Below, piece after piece: positions 8,301 to 15,105 of a DNA stretch of 64,000 nucleotides; the stretch's first letter is position 1; every line of letters begins with the position of its first letter. Below the pieces are notes generated by a model. That model saw only the letters and a program-made list of their open reading frames with translations. It searched no databases and was not told where the DNA came from. The translations under genes and the position numbers were made by a program. This stretch comes from Paenactinomyces guangxiensis (GTDB lineage Bacteria; Bacillota; Bacilli; Thermoactinomycetales; Thermoactinomycetaceae): positions 1-64,000 of the forward strand of contig NZ_JAECVR010000015.1 in assembly GCF_016055185.1 (NCBI RefSeq), in the 5' to 3' direction.

Positions 8301-10570
8301 TCGATCAATTCAATGTCTGACAGCAGTCCGGCACGCAAAAAGCCGCCTTCCAACAAATCGTGACTAAGGACCCGGTTTTCGGGAATGCGTTCGCACAGTA
8401 CTTTCGCAAACATATCAACATCGAATATACCCTTGCCCGTAAAAATGCCCTGCCCCAATCCGTCCTGGTATGGATCGGAGACGGAAAAGGCGTACGGATC
8501 TATTCCAGTATCCCCTGACCACAAATAAGCGAACCGGGAGCGTACAGCTGCTTCATGGCTCATGCCGATGCGCGGCTGCAACACGCCATACCCCTCTACG
8601 ACCCTTGTCCGAGTACCGTTTAACCGGGGTCGATTGTAAGGAAGATGCAGGGTACCGATCATCCGCTGGGCACTTCCCATCGGAAGCTTCGTATCCGCAT
8701 CGAGCGTGATAATGTAACGAATCTGAGAAAGTACTGTCGAGTCCCCGACTATGAAGTCATAAGTCGTGTCTTTGCGTCCTTTAAGCAATTCGACAAATTC
8801 CACCAATTTCCCGCGCTTGCGTTCCCAACCCATCCACACTCTCTCGCACGGGTTCCATAACCTGCGGCGCTGAAAAAGATGGAAGGTCGTCCCATCCGGA
8901 CGGGAATACTTTCTGTTTAACGCCTCAATGCTTTCACGCGCAACGGCGAGAAGATCGACATCCTCTGGTAGACTCTCCGCACGGGCATCGGCAAAATCCC
9001 CCAAAAGGGCAAAATGGATATTGGGGTCACGGTTCGCCAAGTAATACAGTTCAAGCCGATCCGTTAATTCTCGAACTTCTTCAGTTGTTGACCAGATTAC
9101 CGGAATTACGACCATAGTGGCCGCTTCTTCCGGAATTCCACGCGAGAAATCGTATCGCAACAGCGTCTGGGGAGATATTACAGCTTCTATAAGCCAGTGT
9201 AGCGCTGTGATGGCCCACTCGCTCGCAGGAAAAACTAGTGCAAGCAAAATCACCACCCACTGGGTAGCCGTGTAACTGACACTCCCACCGATCCATGCGG
9301 CGAATGCGAGAAGGGTGAACACAAACAATCCTGCAAGCAGGGTGAAATACACGTGAGTGGAACGTTGTAATATACCTGTTTCAGGCAAAATCCGAGGGCT
9401 GCTGCACATTTGCAACGAACGCCTCAACTTCCTGATTCCAGCCGGCTCGAGTAAGTAGTAAGCTGCAAATGTCTGGCGCGGTAGTTCAGCCGGATTTGAA
9501 ACGGCCGCATCCTCTGCTCCATCCTCCGCAGCACCTGTGTTGGTCTGTCCACTCTCCGCTGATGCTTGTTCGAATTCCTCCGCCGCGAGTTCCACGGCAT
9601 GTTTCGCAACTAAATTTTCTGGTACATGCAAACGGCGGGCCAATTTCTCCACCCGTTTTCGCAGCGAATCACGACTGGAAAAGTCGAGGAACGGATACAC
9701 GCCGGTGCTTTCCTGCCGCAAAGTACGCTCAACTAAGCAAATTTGCTCAAATGGATCACGCCAGTCCCAGCGCGAAATTTCCCGCAGACTGCTGATGAGG
9801 TTTTCTGCTGCCACTTGATAGACGGCCTGAAGCTGATACTCGTATGAAACGATTCGATCGAGGCTGTCAGGACCATTTTCCAACTTGCACAGCAGCCAAT
9901 CCCGTACCACTTTGGAATCGTCCGCCCATTCACGCAGGTGACTCACTAAATGGGCGATCAACGGACCCGAGAGCGGAATATCTTGTCCCGCCTCTTCCAG
10001 GGCAGACCCAAGTGAATCCGCATTTAACTTCGACGGCTCTATTCGAGCCAGCAACCGTTCGACTAGCGTACACACCTCTCGTCGTTCGCGAACGAGCTCC
10101 ATCACTTCGGACAGACGCCGGATCAATCCAACGCGCAAGATCAGCGGGATCGACCACGCCTCAGCAATGGTCAAAACAGATACTTCCTGATAAAAATTAA
10201 TATAAGAAACGAATGAGTCCTCCTTCAGGGTGCCATCCGTATGCTCCAGATAATCGGCACAAAGAGACAGGACGCGTGGCTCGCCGCTCTTGCGCAGACG
10301 TGGCAAACGCCGTAGAAACGCATCGGAAAGATGATGTCGGATGACCAACGCCTGTTCTTCGATGAACTCAGCGTGGTCGAGCAGCCATTCTTCCGCAGGC
10401 TGGGAACAACTTGCACGACCGTCTCGCAGAGAGTGTACAAAATCCTGTAAACCCTCGATATCCTCATTAAACTGCCGCCATAGGTTCTTCGTCCGTTTCC
10501 GTCCAACATACGAATCATGTTTGAGCGCTAGTTCGTGTGCTTTTTGCCGGAGTTGTTCAGTATTGATCAT
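2363..10570 (-). CDS. Cyclic beta-1,2-glucan synthase-like giant protein (GT84-GH94 type)
   Basis: The 2735-aa protein has the length and layout of NdvB/ChvB/Cgs enzymes, which build cyclic beta-1,2-glucan from UDP-glucose in the inner membrane. Visible parts: a helical N-terminus (1-370); membrane spans near 405-427 and 434-455; a processive family-2-like transferase at about 480-820 with DAD at 624-626 and the acceptor-site segment LHRWVRGDWQ; more membrane spans at about 825-1000; a glycoamylase-like domain containing YYAFDYQMNYQYRAFGVPG and AHHQGMSLL; and a C-terminal GH94 phosphorylase-type domain with GIGDWNDGMNRVG near 2400. The ATG has GGAGG 4-5 bases upstream. The gene looks more GC-rich than its neighbours and sits between decayed genes, suggesting acquisition. 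The product ring size and role here cannot be read from sequence. Confidence 0.85.
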   Translation of the reverse strand: MINTEQLRQKAHELALKHDSYVGRKRTKNLWRQFNEDIEGLQDFVHSLRDGRASCSQPAEEWLLDHAEFIEEQALVIRHHLSDAFLRRLPRLRKSGEPRVLSLCADYLEHTDGTLKEDSFVSYINFYQEVSVLTIAEAWSIPLILRVGLIRRLSEVMELVRERREVCTLVERLLARIEPSKLNADSLGSALEEAGQDIPLSGPLIAHLVSHLREWADDSKVVRDWLLCKLENGPDSLDRIVSYEYQLQAVYQVAAENLISSLREISRWDWRDPFEQICLVERTLRQESTGVYPFLDFSSRDSLRKRVEKLARRLHVPENLVAKHAVELAAEEFEQASAESGQTNTGAAEDGAEDAAVSNPAELPRQTFAAYYLLEPAGIRKLRRSLQMCSSPRILPETGILQRSTHVYFTLLAGLFVFTLLAFAAWIGGSVSYTATQWVVILLALVFPASEWAITALHWLIEAVISPQTLLRYDFSRGIPEEAATMVVIPVIWSTTEEVRELTDRLELYYLANRDPNIHFALLGDFADARAESLPEDVDLLAVARESIEALNRKYSRPDGTTFHLFQRRRLWNPCERVWMGWERKRGKLVEFVELLKGRKDTTYDFIVGDSTVLSQIRYIITLDADTKLPMGSAQRMIGTLHLPYNRPRLNGTRTRVVEGYGVLQPRIGMSHEAAVRSRFAYLWSGDTGIDPYAFSVSDPYQDGLGQGIFTGKGIFDVDMFAKVLCERIPENRVLSHDLLEGGFLRAGLLSDIELIDDHPTTFSTYQKRLHRWVRGDWQLLCWLFPRVCDRRGALLPVDLSALTRWQMIDNLRRSLLLPVLFALLLLGLTVFPGSPWRWLAIVFLTLFVPVIRRCATIRRPGWRLRGLLVTFGQVLVIILTLPFQSALLLDAIGKSLYRLFISKRNLLEWVSFAEIERRNRRGRYPVLMGMRGGYALVLLFMMAAVTRNTFALQWTGVVLSILWALAPLGVRWLDQPAARPDEPLSEAEKEKLRVLAEQIWAFFDDFITEKDNWLPPDNVQIDPFNGIAHRTSPTNIGLYIASALAARDFGFIDTPGLIDRLERTIHTVERLDKWKGHLYNWYDTVTLEPLPPLYVSTVDSGNFVAYLLVVKEGLAEWLKTDLSQQEGPVKDWLSRGQKLIAQIEELINETDFRPLYDSKMKLFTLGYNAALDERDKILYDLLASEARQASFVAIALGHVPVSHWSALGRTMTKIGQKFTLLSWSGTMFEYLMPWITMRTYRNTVWDSTYRGIVKRQIEYAHQRGVPFGISESAYYAFDYQMNYQYRAFGVPGLGFKRGLEQDLVVAPYATILALPFAKRQGLEDLRKMEEIGAHGKYGYYEAIDFTPQRMPKDKKCMVIRSFMAHHQGMSLLTLGNMLLPQKMYERFHRDKRVKAAELLLQERIPARPVIIKHPMMTGVDLPDTKPVQTIALREYPSADTPTPEVCLLSNGTFMTMVTNSGSGFSRWEGLAVSRWREDPVADDWGSYMYIHDVSHDVIWSPTFQPCRVPSPEQRVQFSPERASFMRVDGDVKTSLEICVSPEWNAEVRRLTLTNGGSEAKIIEVTTFIELALAPPNDDDAHPAFSKLFVETEYAADAECLLARRRPREPKEKAKWAVHSLMVEGHPLGPVEYETDRASFIGRGHTLSRPQGIRSRLHGTVGAVADPAFIMRRRLTIEPGERVQLSAITGVADTKDEAISIVNRFAGNLQVERSFQLAWTRSQIELRHLHLTAPEAMVFQKLAGQALYTIPLRGEREKSIEANVKGQSGLWAYGVSGDRPIVLVRIADVVHMQFIVKLLLGHEYLRRKGLLIDLVILNESLGGYQQDLQEALRRAVEHSIGHHGSEPGGVYVISANQLPDEDKKLLLAVSRVVLRADGPSLKAQIRLPGRETVLPEPLAPTAPLIKYGNPTLEDTRDLLFFNGWGGFSPDGREYRIVLKNTKYLPAPWINVIANPYFGCLVSELGTGYTWWRNSRECKLTPWSNDPVLDPPGEVCYLRDEESGEIWSVTASPARGDQPYIVSHGRGYTRFSHESHGLMQEGTVFVPFDDPVKVIKLRLQNKTAEQRRLSATYYTEWVLGVRREANASFIVTEWEESAEILLARNTYQEAFRDATVFLGMSLQPNTSDATSASGEWYQDQSWTADREEFLGRNGTLENPAAMSRECLSGKTGSLYDACGAVQTKFTIEPNGERIIYILLGCEDSHDAAVKLAQKYRQKSVCEQSFELVREFWDGVLDQISVSTPCPEMNVLLNGWLIYQTLVCRMWARTAFYQAGGAYGFRDQLQDSIALLHTRPDLTRSQILLHAGHQYEEGDVQHWWHEETERGIRTRFSDDLLWLPYAVSRYIEHTGDDSLLDEVVPFLHSEPLREGEHERYEPTQISTQDGTVFDHCLRAIDRALRFFGEHGLPLIGIGDWNDGMNRVGDEGRGESVWLGWFLCEILTRFTDICEQQGDVVRASRYRNVREELTTSLDEHAWDGQWYRRAFTDDGQWLGSIQNEECRIDAITQSWSVISAAAPKDKAMQAMQAFDRELVDRDLFVTRLLTPPFDRTEPSPGYIQGYPPGIRENGAQYTHGVIWGIVAWCLLGEGDRAFELFHLLNPLTHTQTLSEVRQYAGEPYVMAADVYTGDPHKGRAGWTWYTGAAGWMYQAGIEWILGLRRHGEKLYIRPCIPCEWQEFSVNYRFRNTRYLITVKNPAGKSSGRAALIIDGQEVVLTEGGPCVELYDDGQVHRVVLIM

Positions 10571-10675
10571 AGGTCCTCCCTGAGAAAAGCCAGAAGTCGA
10601 AAAGTGTTCAGGCTGTAATTAATCCTGTCCGCAGTCTAATTATGACCATTTTGGGTGCATGTTATTAAATTCGAT

Positions 10676-11386
10676 TTAGAAGGAAGGACAAAAAGAGAGA
10701 GCTAGTATTCCACGGAATACAATGATTAACCAGATCACCATACCTACGGCCAGGATAATCTGCCAGATCCGGCCGAGCTCGATGTATTCATTCCCTGATG
10801 TCCAAAAAGGAACCGGCTGTTGCCAAGGTACCCTTTTGCTCCAAGCCATTCTCCAACCAAACTTCCCCCGACAAGGATGACGCGCGCCCAAAACAACAAA
10901 ATCTACCAGATGCCGTTGTTTTTTTGGTTCGTAACCCCTAACGAGAGGGGCAACAAAAATCCCCATACCGAGCCACGAGGTGGCAATCCAAAAGATCGCC
11001 AGTTGCAAATGATATCCCTTAGCAATATTAAAAGGAAGGATGTCAACCATCCACTTTATGCTGAAAAAGCTGTCAGATTCTATATAATAGTGTGCCAGTA
11101 ATGCCCTCGACTGGACAAAGAAAAGAACTGATACAATCGCAAAATATTTGCCGGTTTTCATCTGTTATTGAGTAAGTGGCTGTCTCATCAAGTCAAAGGA
11201 GGGGAACCCTTCTTTTTCATATGCTTCTTCCATTCCGAGACGATTAAAAAAGACCATAAAAAGCGAAAATGTCGCCCATTGGCGTTGGGCGACGGGTACT
11301 AAGAACGCTGGAAAGTGGAGCGTTGCTTTGCAAGAATGGACAATTACGTAGATTAATTGTCCATTATGAAACGTTACACTTAACAT
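10676..11386 (-). pseudogene. Quinol-dependent nitric oxide reductase (qNOR) internal fragment
   Basis: The minus strand reads KYFAIVSVLFFVQS...LLAHYYIESDSFF...LPFNIAKGYHLQLAIFWIAT and later GNEYIELGRIWQI, hallmark stretches of the N-terminal half of single-chain qNOR (NorZ/NorB). It is clearly dead. An in-frame TAA lies at 11165-11167, upstream of QMKTGKYF. The middle part (LVGGSLVGEWLGAKGYLGN) is in another frame, so at least two frameshifts exist. The gene is also cut off near 10676, before the catalytic heme/iron helices. The exact 5' limit beyond about 11386 is uncertain. Nothing else for denitrification lies nearby. Confidence 0.8.
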
Positions 11387-11538
11387 TATTTTGCTTTCAT
11401 TGCGTAATACTTATGTGTGTAAAGCGTCTTTTAATCAGTTGATGTTTTTTTATACGGAATAAATGTGTATTTATCGATTTTAAAACAGCTTCTAAACAGG
11501 AATCAGATCCAAATGAGTGAATCCGACTATTAAAGCCG

Positions 11539-11946
11539 TTAAATATTAATGCGGTAACGATCGATGATGTCGGAATTTAGTTCGATCCCCAGACCCGGAC
11601 GATTTGGCAAAGGTACTCTTCCCTCTTTATCAATCCAGAAGGGTTGCAGGATTAGCTCCTCTCTTAATGGATTCGGATTCGGGTCAAATTCAATCCACCC
11701 TCCGTTCGGAATGGATCATCCCCGATGGTTTCACGAACAGTCTCCACTCGTTTAGGATCCGCAGGCAGCGGCAAACCGCCGACTTTCATCTTTACAGCCC
11801 GAAAACCGGCTTTTACAGCCGCTCTGGCTTCTTCTGCCAATGCGGCAGTTCCCTTTTCTTCGGAGTAAAAACCTGTGCTGGTTTCGCTTGACCCTAATAA
11901 ACGATAAAGAGGCAATCCAGCTTTTTGCTGCCATGAATTAAAGAAG
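11539..11946 (-). pseudogene. Mandelate racemase/muconate lactonizing-type enzyme, truncated and frameshifted
   Basis: Minus-strand frames give KAGLPLYRLLG, then AEEARAAVKAGFRAVKMKVG (the lid/barrel entry of the enolase superfamily, with the KMKVG lysine), then after a deletion and a frame change near 11690 the typical C-terminal end NPNPLREELI...PGLGIELNSDIIDRYRI and a stop at 11539-11541. The barrel strands with the metal ligands are missing, and the N-terminus is replaced by the 106-bp repeat at 11947. This is a gene broken both internally and by the repeat junction. The original substrate cannot be inferred. Confidence 0.75.
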
Positions 11947-12052
11947 CTGGCCAATTGGCGATGGCGCAACCGTCGCCTTCGTCGATTTTTTATTCAGTTA
12001 ATTAGAAAAACCACTTCTGGACAGTTTTCAGAAATGGTTTTTCTATAGTCTG
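11947..12052 (+). repeat. 106-bp direct repeat, copy 2
   Basis: This is a near-identical copy (105/106) of positions 1-106 in the same orientation. It abuts the truncated racemase-family pseudogene, so its arrival or recombination probably removed that gene's N-terminus. The plus frame can be read upstream to HELKKLANWRW..., so a few more codons of the putative transposase tail may remain. Confidence 0.75.
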
Positions 12053-12057
12053 AAACC

Positions 12058-12084
12058 GTTTCCTGCCTGAGGAAACAGTTTTTT
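12058..12084 (+). terminator. Terminator downstream of repeat copy 2
   Basis: Arms GTTTCCT and AGGAAAC are followed by a six-T run. It differs in sequence from the second hairpin of copy 1, so similarity between the two copies ends at position 106 of the repeat. Confidence 0.55.
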
Positions 12085-12140
12085 ATATTAGAGGAAATTT
12101 ATGGTATTCGACGCGTCTTACACGAATAAGGAGCGAAATG

Positions 12141-13445
12141 TTACAGATGAATCAGGTATCGGAAGTAAACATAAATGTTGGCCAAAATTAAAGACAGGAT
12201 CGTAATTGGCGCTCCGATTTTTAAAAACTCCATATAACTGAATCCCTTGCCTTCACGGGCGGCAATGCTGGCCACAATCACGTTGGCGGATGCACCAATA
12301 ATGGTTCCGTTGCCTCCCAGACAGGCCCCCAGTGCCAGAGACCACCACAGGGCATTGATTTGCGCAGAATCGACAGCCAGCCCTAATCCGGCTGCCATAT
12401 CCTTGATTAAAGGAATCATCGTTGCCACAAAGGGGATATTATCGATAATCCCGGAAGCAATTCCTGACCCCCATAAAATAAGTATGGCAGAATATACGAT
12501 ATCTTGATTGGTTATCTCTAATGCCTGGGTTGCCAATTGTTTGATAATCCCGACTTCCTGCAGTCCTCCGACAAGTGTGAACAGCCCGGCAAAGAAGAAG
12601 ATCGACTGCCATTCCACAAAATCCAATGCTTCTTCTATTTCACTCTCTTTTAGTGCGATCAACATCAGCAGGGTAGCTCCAGCCATTGCGATCACAGATG
12701 CTTCCATGTGAATGACCGAATGCAAGACAAAACCGAGCATGGTCAAACCGAGGACAAATAAAGATTTTTTTACCAAACCAGGCTCTTGGATATATTCTTT
12801 CTCATCCATCTCCATTAAATTTTCCACATTATCCGAGCTGAATGTCAATTGCCGGCGGTAAATAAGATAGAGCAGAGCCAGGGTAACAATTAAAATGATG
12901 ACAGCAATGGGAGCCAGATGAATGAGAAAAGCATTAAATGTTAAATGTGGATTGGCTGATCCAATCATAATATTGGGCGGGTCTCCGATCAGGGTCGCTG
13001 TTCCGCCGATATTGGAGGCGATCACCTCAGAGATTAAGTACGGAACAGGATTCACACCAAGAATTCTGGCGATGGAAAAGGTAATCGGAACGATCAAAAG
13101 AACCGTGGTTACATTATCAAGCAAAGCTGATAAGATGGCTGTCAGCAAGGAAAGTATGATCAGAATCCGAATCGGATTCCCTCCTGCCGCTTTGGCGGAT
13201 TTTATCGCGAGATACTGAAACACGCCTGTTTTGTTGGTGATCCCAACCAGAATCATCATTCCGATCAGCAGGGTAATCGTATTCCATTCAATATAATGGG
13301 AAAAAGCCTTCTCCACATCCAATACATCGAAGATCACCATGGCTGCCGCACCAGCCAATGCGATCACGGCCCGATTGATTTTTTCTGAAATGATGACTCC
13401 GTAGACGATTAGAAATATTACAATAGCTATTGTTGATTGTTCCAA
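12141..13445 (-). CDS. ArsB/NhaD-family (ion transporter superfamily) membrane protein 1
   Basis: The 434-aa, roughly 11-12-span membrane protein has the IT-superfamily repeats: IEWNTITLLIGMMILVGI, LLDNVTTVLLIVPITFSIA and NIGGTATLIGDPPNIMIGSA in the first half, matched by VEWQSIFFFAGLFTLVGG, IIDNIPFVATMIPLI and CLGGNGTIIGASANVIVA in the second. Members move Na+/H+, arsenite or dicarboxylates; the ligand cannot be fixed here. The start is TTG (13445) behind GGAGAGGAG. It is a tandem paralogue of the next gene, clearly similar over its whole length. A stem-loop conserved between the two leaders lies just upstream. Confidence 0.85.
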   Translation of the reverse strand: MEQSTIAIVIFLIVYGVIISEKINRAVIALAGAAAMVIFDVLDVEKAFSHYIEWNTITLLIGMMILVGITNKTGVFQYLAIKSAKAAGGNPIRILIILSLLTAILSALLDNVTTVLLIVPITFSIARILGVNPVPYLISEVIASNIGGTATLIGDPPNIMIGSANPHLTFNAFLIHLAPIAVIILIVTLALLYLIYRRQLTFSSDNVENLMEMDEKEYIQEPGLVKKSLFVLGLTMLGFVLHSVIHMEASVIAMAGATLLMLIALKESEIEEALDFVEWQSIFFFAGLFTLVGGLQEVGIIKQLATQALEITNQDIVYSAILILWGSGIASGIIDNIPFVATMIPLIKDMAAGLGLAVDSAQINALWWSLALGACLGGNGTIIGASANVIVASIAAREGKGFSYMEFLKIGAPITILSLILANIYVYFRYLIHL

Positions 13446-13474
13446 TTTGTTTCTCTCCTCTCCTAAAAAAGAAT

Positions 13475-13503
13475 AGGGAAGCCCCTTGGTGACAGGCTCC
13501 CCC
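13475..13503 (-). promoter_or_regulatory. Conserved leader hairpin, upstream of transporter 1
   Basis: The minus strand reads GGGGGAGCCTGTCACCAAGG then GGCTTCCCT, pairing as an 8-bp stem (GGGGAGCC with GGCUUCCC, one G-U) around the loop UGUCACCAAGG. A -10 box TATAAT (13532-13537) lies 28 bases upstream, so the hairpin is near the 5' end of the transcript, about 30 bases before the start codon. The same element precedes the paralogue, while flanking sequence differs. Confidence 0.6.
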
Positions 13504-13625
13504 GGTTAACACAATTATTCATTTATAGTTAATTATACCTAAAAAACATGGATTTGGTATAGATTTTAAATAAATATTTCCCAAGAAAAATATGGGAATG
13601 TCCCAATACAGTATTTAGGAAGTTT

Positions 13626-14933
13626 TTATGTGAGATGAATAAGATATCTAAAGTAAATATATATGTTGGAAATAATTAAAGATACGATCATGATCGGTGC
13701 CCCGATTTTCAGGAACTCCATATAGCTGAATCCCTTGCCTTCACGGGCAGCAATGCTGGCAACAATTACATTGGCGGATGCACCGATAATTGTACCATTG
13801 CCTCCCAGACAGGCTCCCAGAGCCAGGGACCACCATAAAGTATTGATTTGCGGTGAATCGATCGAAAGGCCCAATCCCTGAGCCATATCATGAATTAACG
13901 GAATCATGGTGGCAACGAACGGAATATTGTCGACGATACTTGATGCTATTCCGGAACCCCACAAAATAGAAATGGCGGTTAACGAAATATCTCCGTGTGT
14001 AACTTCCAACATCTTGGTTGCCAGCCACTCAATAATCCCGACTTCCTGCAGGCCGCCTACCAGTGTAAACAAACCGGCGAAGAAAAAGATCGACTGCCAT
14101 TCCACAAAATCTAACGCTTCTTCAACATCATGCCCTTTCAGTCCGATCAGCATCAGCAAAGTGGCTCCGGTCAGTGCAATTACGGAAGCTTCGATATGAA
14201 TCACAGAATGAAGGATAAAGCCGAGAATGGTTAAACCGAGCACAAATAATGATTTTTTCATTAACCCCGGATCCTGAATATAGTCTTTTTCGTTCATTTC
14301 ATTTAACTTTTTAATGTTGGCCGCGTTCACCTTTAGTTGTTTCCGGTAAATCAGATACAACATAAACAGAGTCACAGCCAGAATGACGACGATCACGGGG
14401 GCAAGATTGACAAGAAAAGCATTAAAGGTCAGGTGTTCATTGGCTGATCCAATCATAATATTGGGTGGATCTCCGATTAAGGTAGCCGTTCCACCGATAT
14501 TAGAGGCAATCACTTCTGAGATCAAATACGGAACGGGGTTAACCCCCAGGATCCTTGTGATGGAAAAGGTAACCGGTACCACTAATAGAACTGTGGTCAC
14601 ATTATCAAGAAAAGCTGACAATACAGCAGTAAGCAATGAAAGAATGATAAGAATCCGAATTGGATTGCCGCCTGCCGCTTTGGCCGACTTGACAGATATG
14701 TACTGAATCACACCTGTTTTATTGGTGATCCCCACCAGGATCATCATTCCGACCAGCAGGGTGATTGTATTCCATTCAATATAATGGGAAAAAGCCTTTT
14801 CAATATCTAAAACGCCAAAGACGACCATAAAGACGGCGCCAAGCAGAGCGATCACAGCCCGGTTTACTTTTTCTGTTATGATTGCTGCATAAACGATTAG
14901 AAAAATAATGATGGCTATGGTAGATGGATCCAC
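13626..14933 (-). CDS. ArsB/NhaD-family (ion transporter superfamily) membrane protein 2
   Basis: This 435-aa protein is a close paralogue of the preceding gene with the same inverted-repeat architecture, including LDNVTTVLLVVPVTFSI, IGGTATLIGDPPNIMIGSA and ACLGGNGTIIGASANVIVAS. The start is GTG (14933) with GGAGAGGAG 8 bases upstream. Each of the tandem pair has its own promoter and leader hairpin, pointing to separate but similar control rather than a simple operon. Divergence is greatest in the cytoplasmic loop at about 205-225. Na+/H+ antiport is the most natural guess from the family, but arsenite or organic-anion transport is not excluded. Confidence 0.85.
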   Translation of the reverse strand: MDPSTIAIIIFLIVYAAIITEKVNRAVIALLGAVFMVVFGVLDIEKAFSHYIEWNTITLLVGMMILVGITNKTGVIQYISVKSAKAAGGNPIRILIILSLLTAVLSAFLDNVTTVLLVVPVTFSITRILGVNPVPYLISEVIASNIGGTATLIGDPPNIMIGSANEHLTFNAFLVNLAPVIVVILAVTLFMLYLIYRKQLKVNAANIKKLNEMNEKDYIQDPGLMKKSLFVLGLTILGFILHSVIHIEASVIALTGATLLMLIGLKGHDVEEALDFVEWQSIFFFAGLFTLVGGLQEVGIIEWLATKMLEVTHGDISLTAISILWGSGIASSIVDNIPFVATMIPLIHDMAQGLGLSIDSPQINTLWWSLALGACLGGNGTIIGASANVIVASIAAREGKGFSYMEFLKIGAPIMIVSLIISNIYIYFRYLIHLT

Positions 14934-14962
14934 GGCTTCAGCTCCTCTCCAATAATGGACAG

Positions 14963-14989
14963 AGGGAGCCCCTGGTGACAGGCTCCCCC
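14963..14989 (-). promoter_or_regulatory. Conserved leader hairpin, upstream of transporter 2
   Basis: The minus strand reads GGGGGAGCCTGTCACCAGGG and then GCTCCCT, forming GGGGAGCC/GGCUCCCU around a loop nearly identical to the other copy. One stem position changes from G-U to a Watson-Crick pair between the copies, favouring a structured RNA or a protected operator. Confidence 0.6.
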
Positions 14990-15015
14990 ATTTATCTTTG
15001 TATCAAATTGATTTT

Positions 15016-15044
15016 ATTATACTAGATAAATTTGATTCGGTAAA
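15016..15044 (-). promoter_or_regulatory. Sigma-A-type promoter of transporter 2
   Basis: On the minus strand, -35 TTTACC (15039-15044), a 17-base spacer and -10 TATAAT (15016-15021). The predicted transcript begins about 20 bases before the leader hairpin. Confidence 0.6.
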
Positions 15045-15105
15045 GGAATTTATCATCAGTAAGCAGAAAGTCCGGAAATGACGGAGAGGATTTCTTCTTA
15101 ACAGG

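Noticed and set aside
1-12052. Complete composite transposon
   Set aside because: The 106-bp copies contain no full transposase and no clear terminal inverted repeats or target duplications; only a transposase-tail-like end is visible, so calling a mobile unit is premature.
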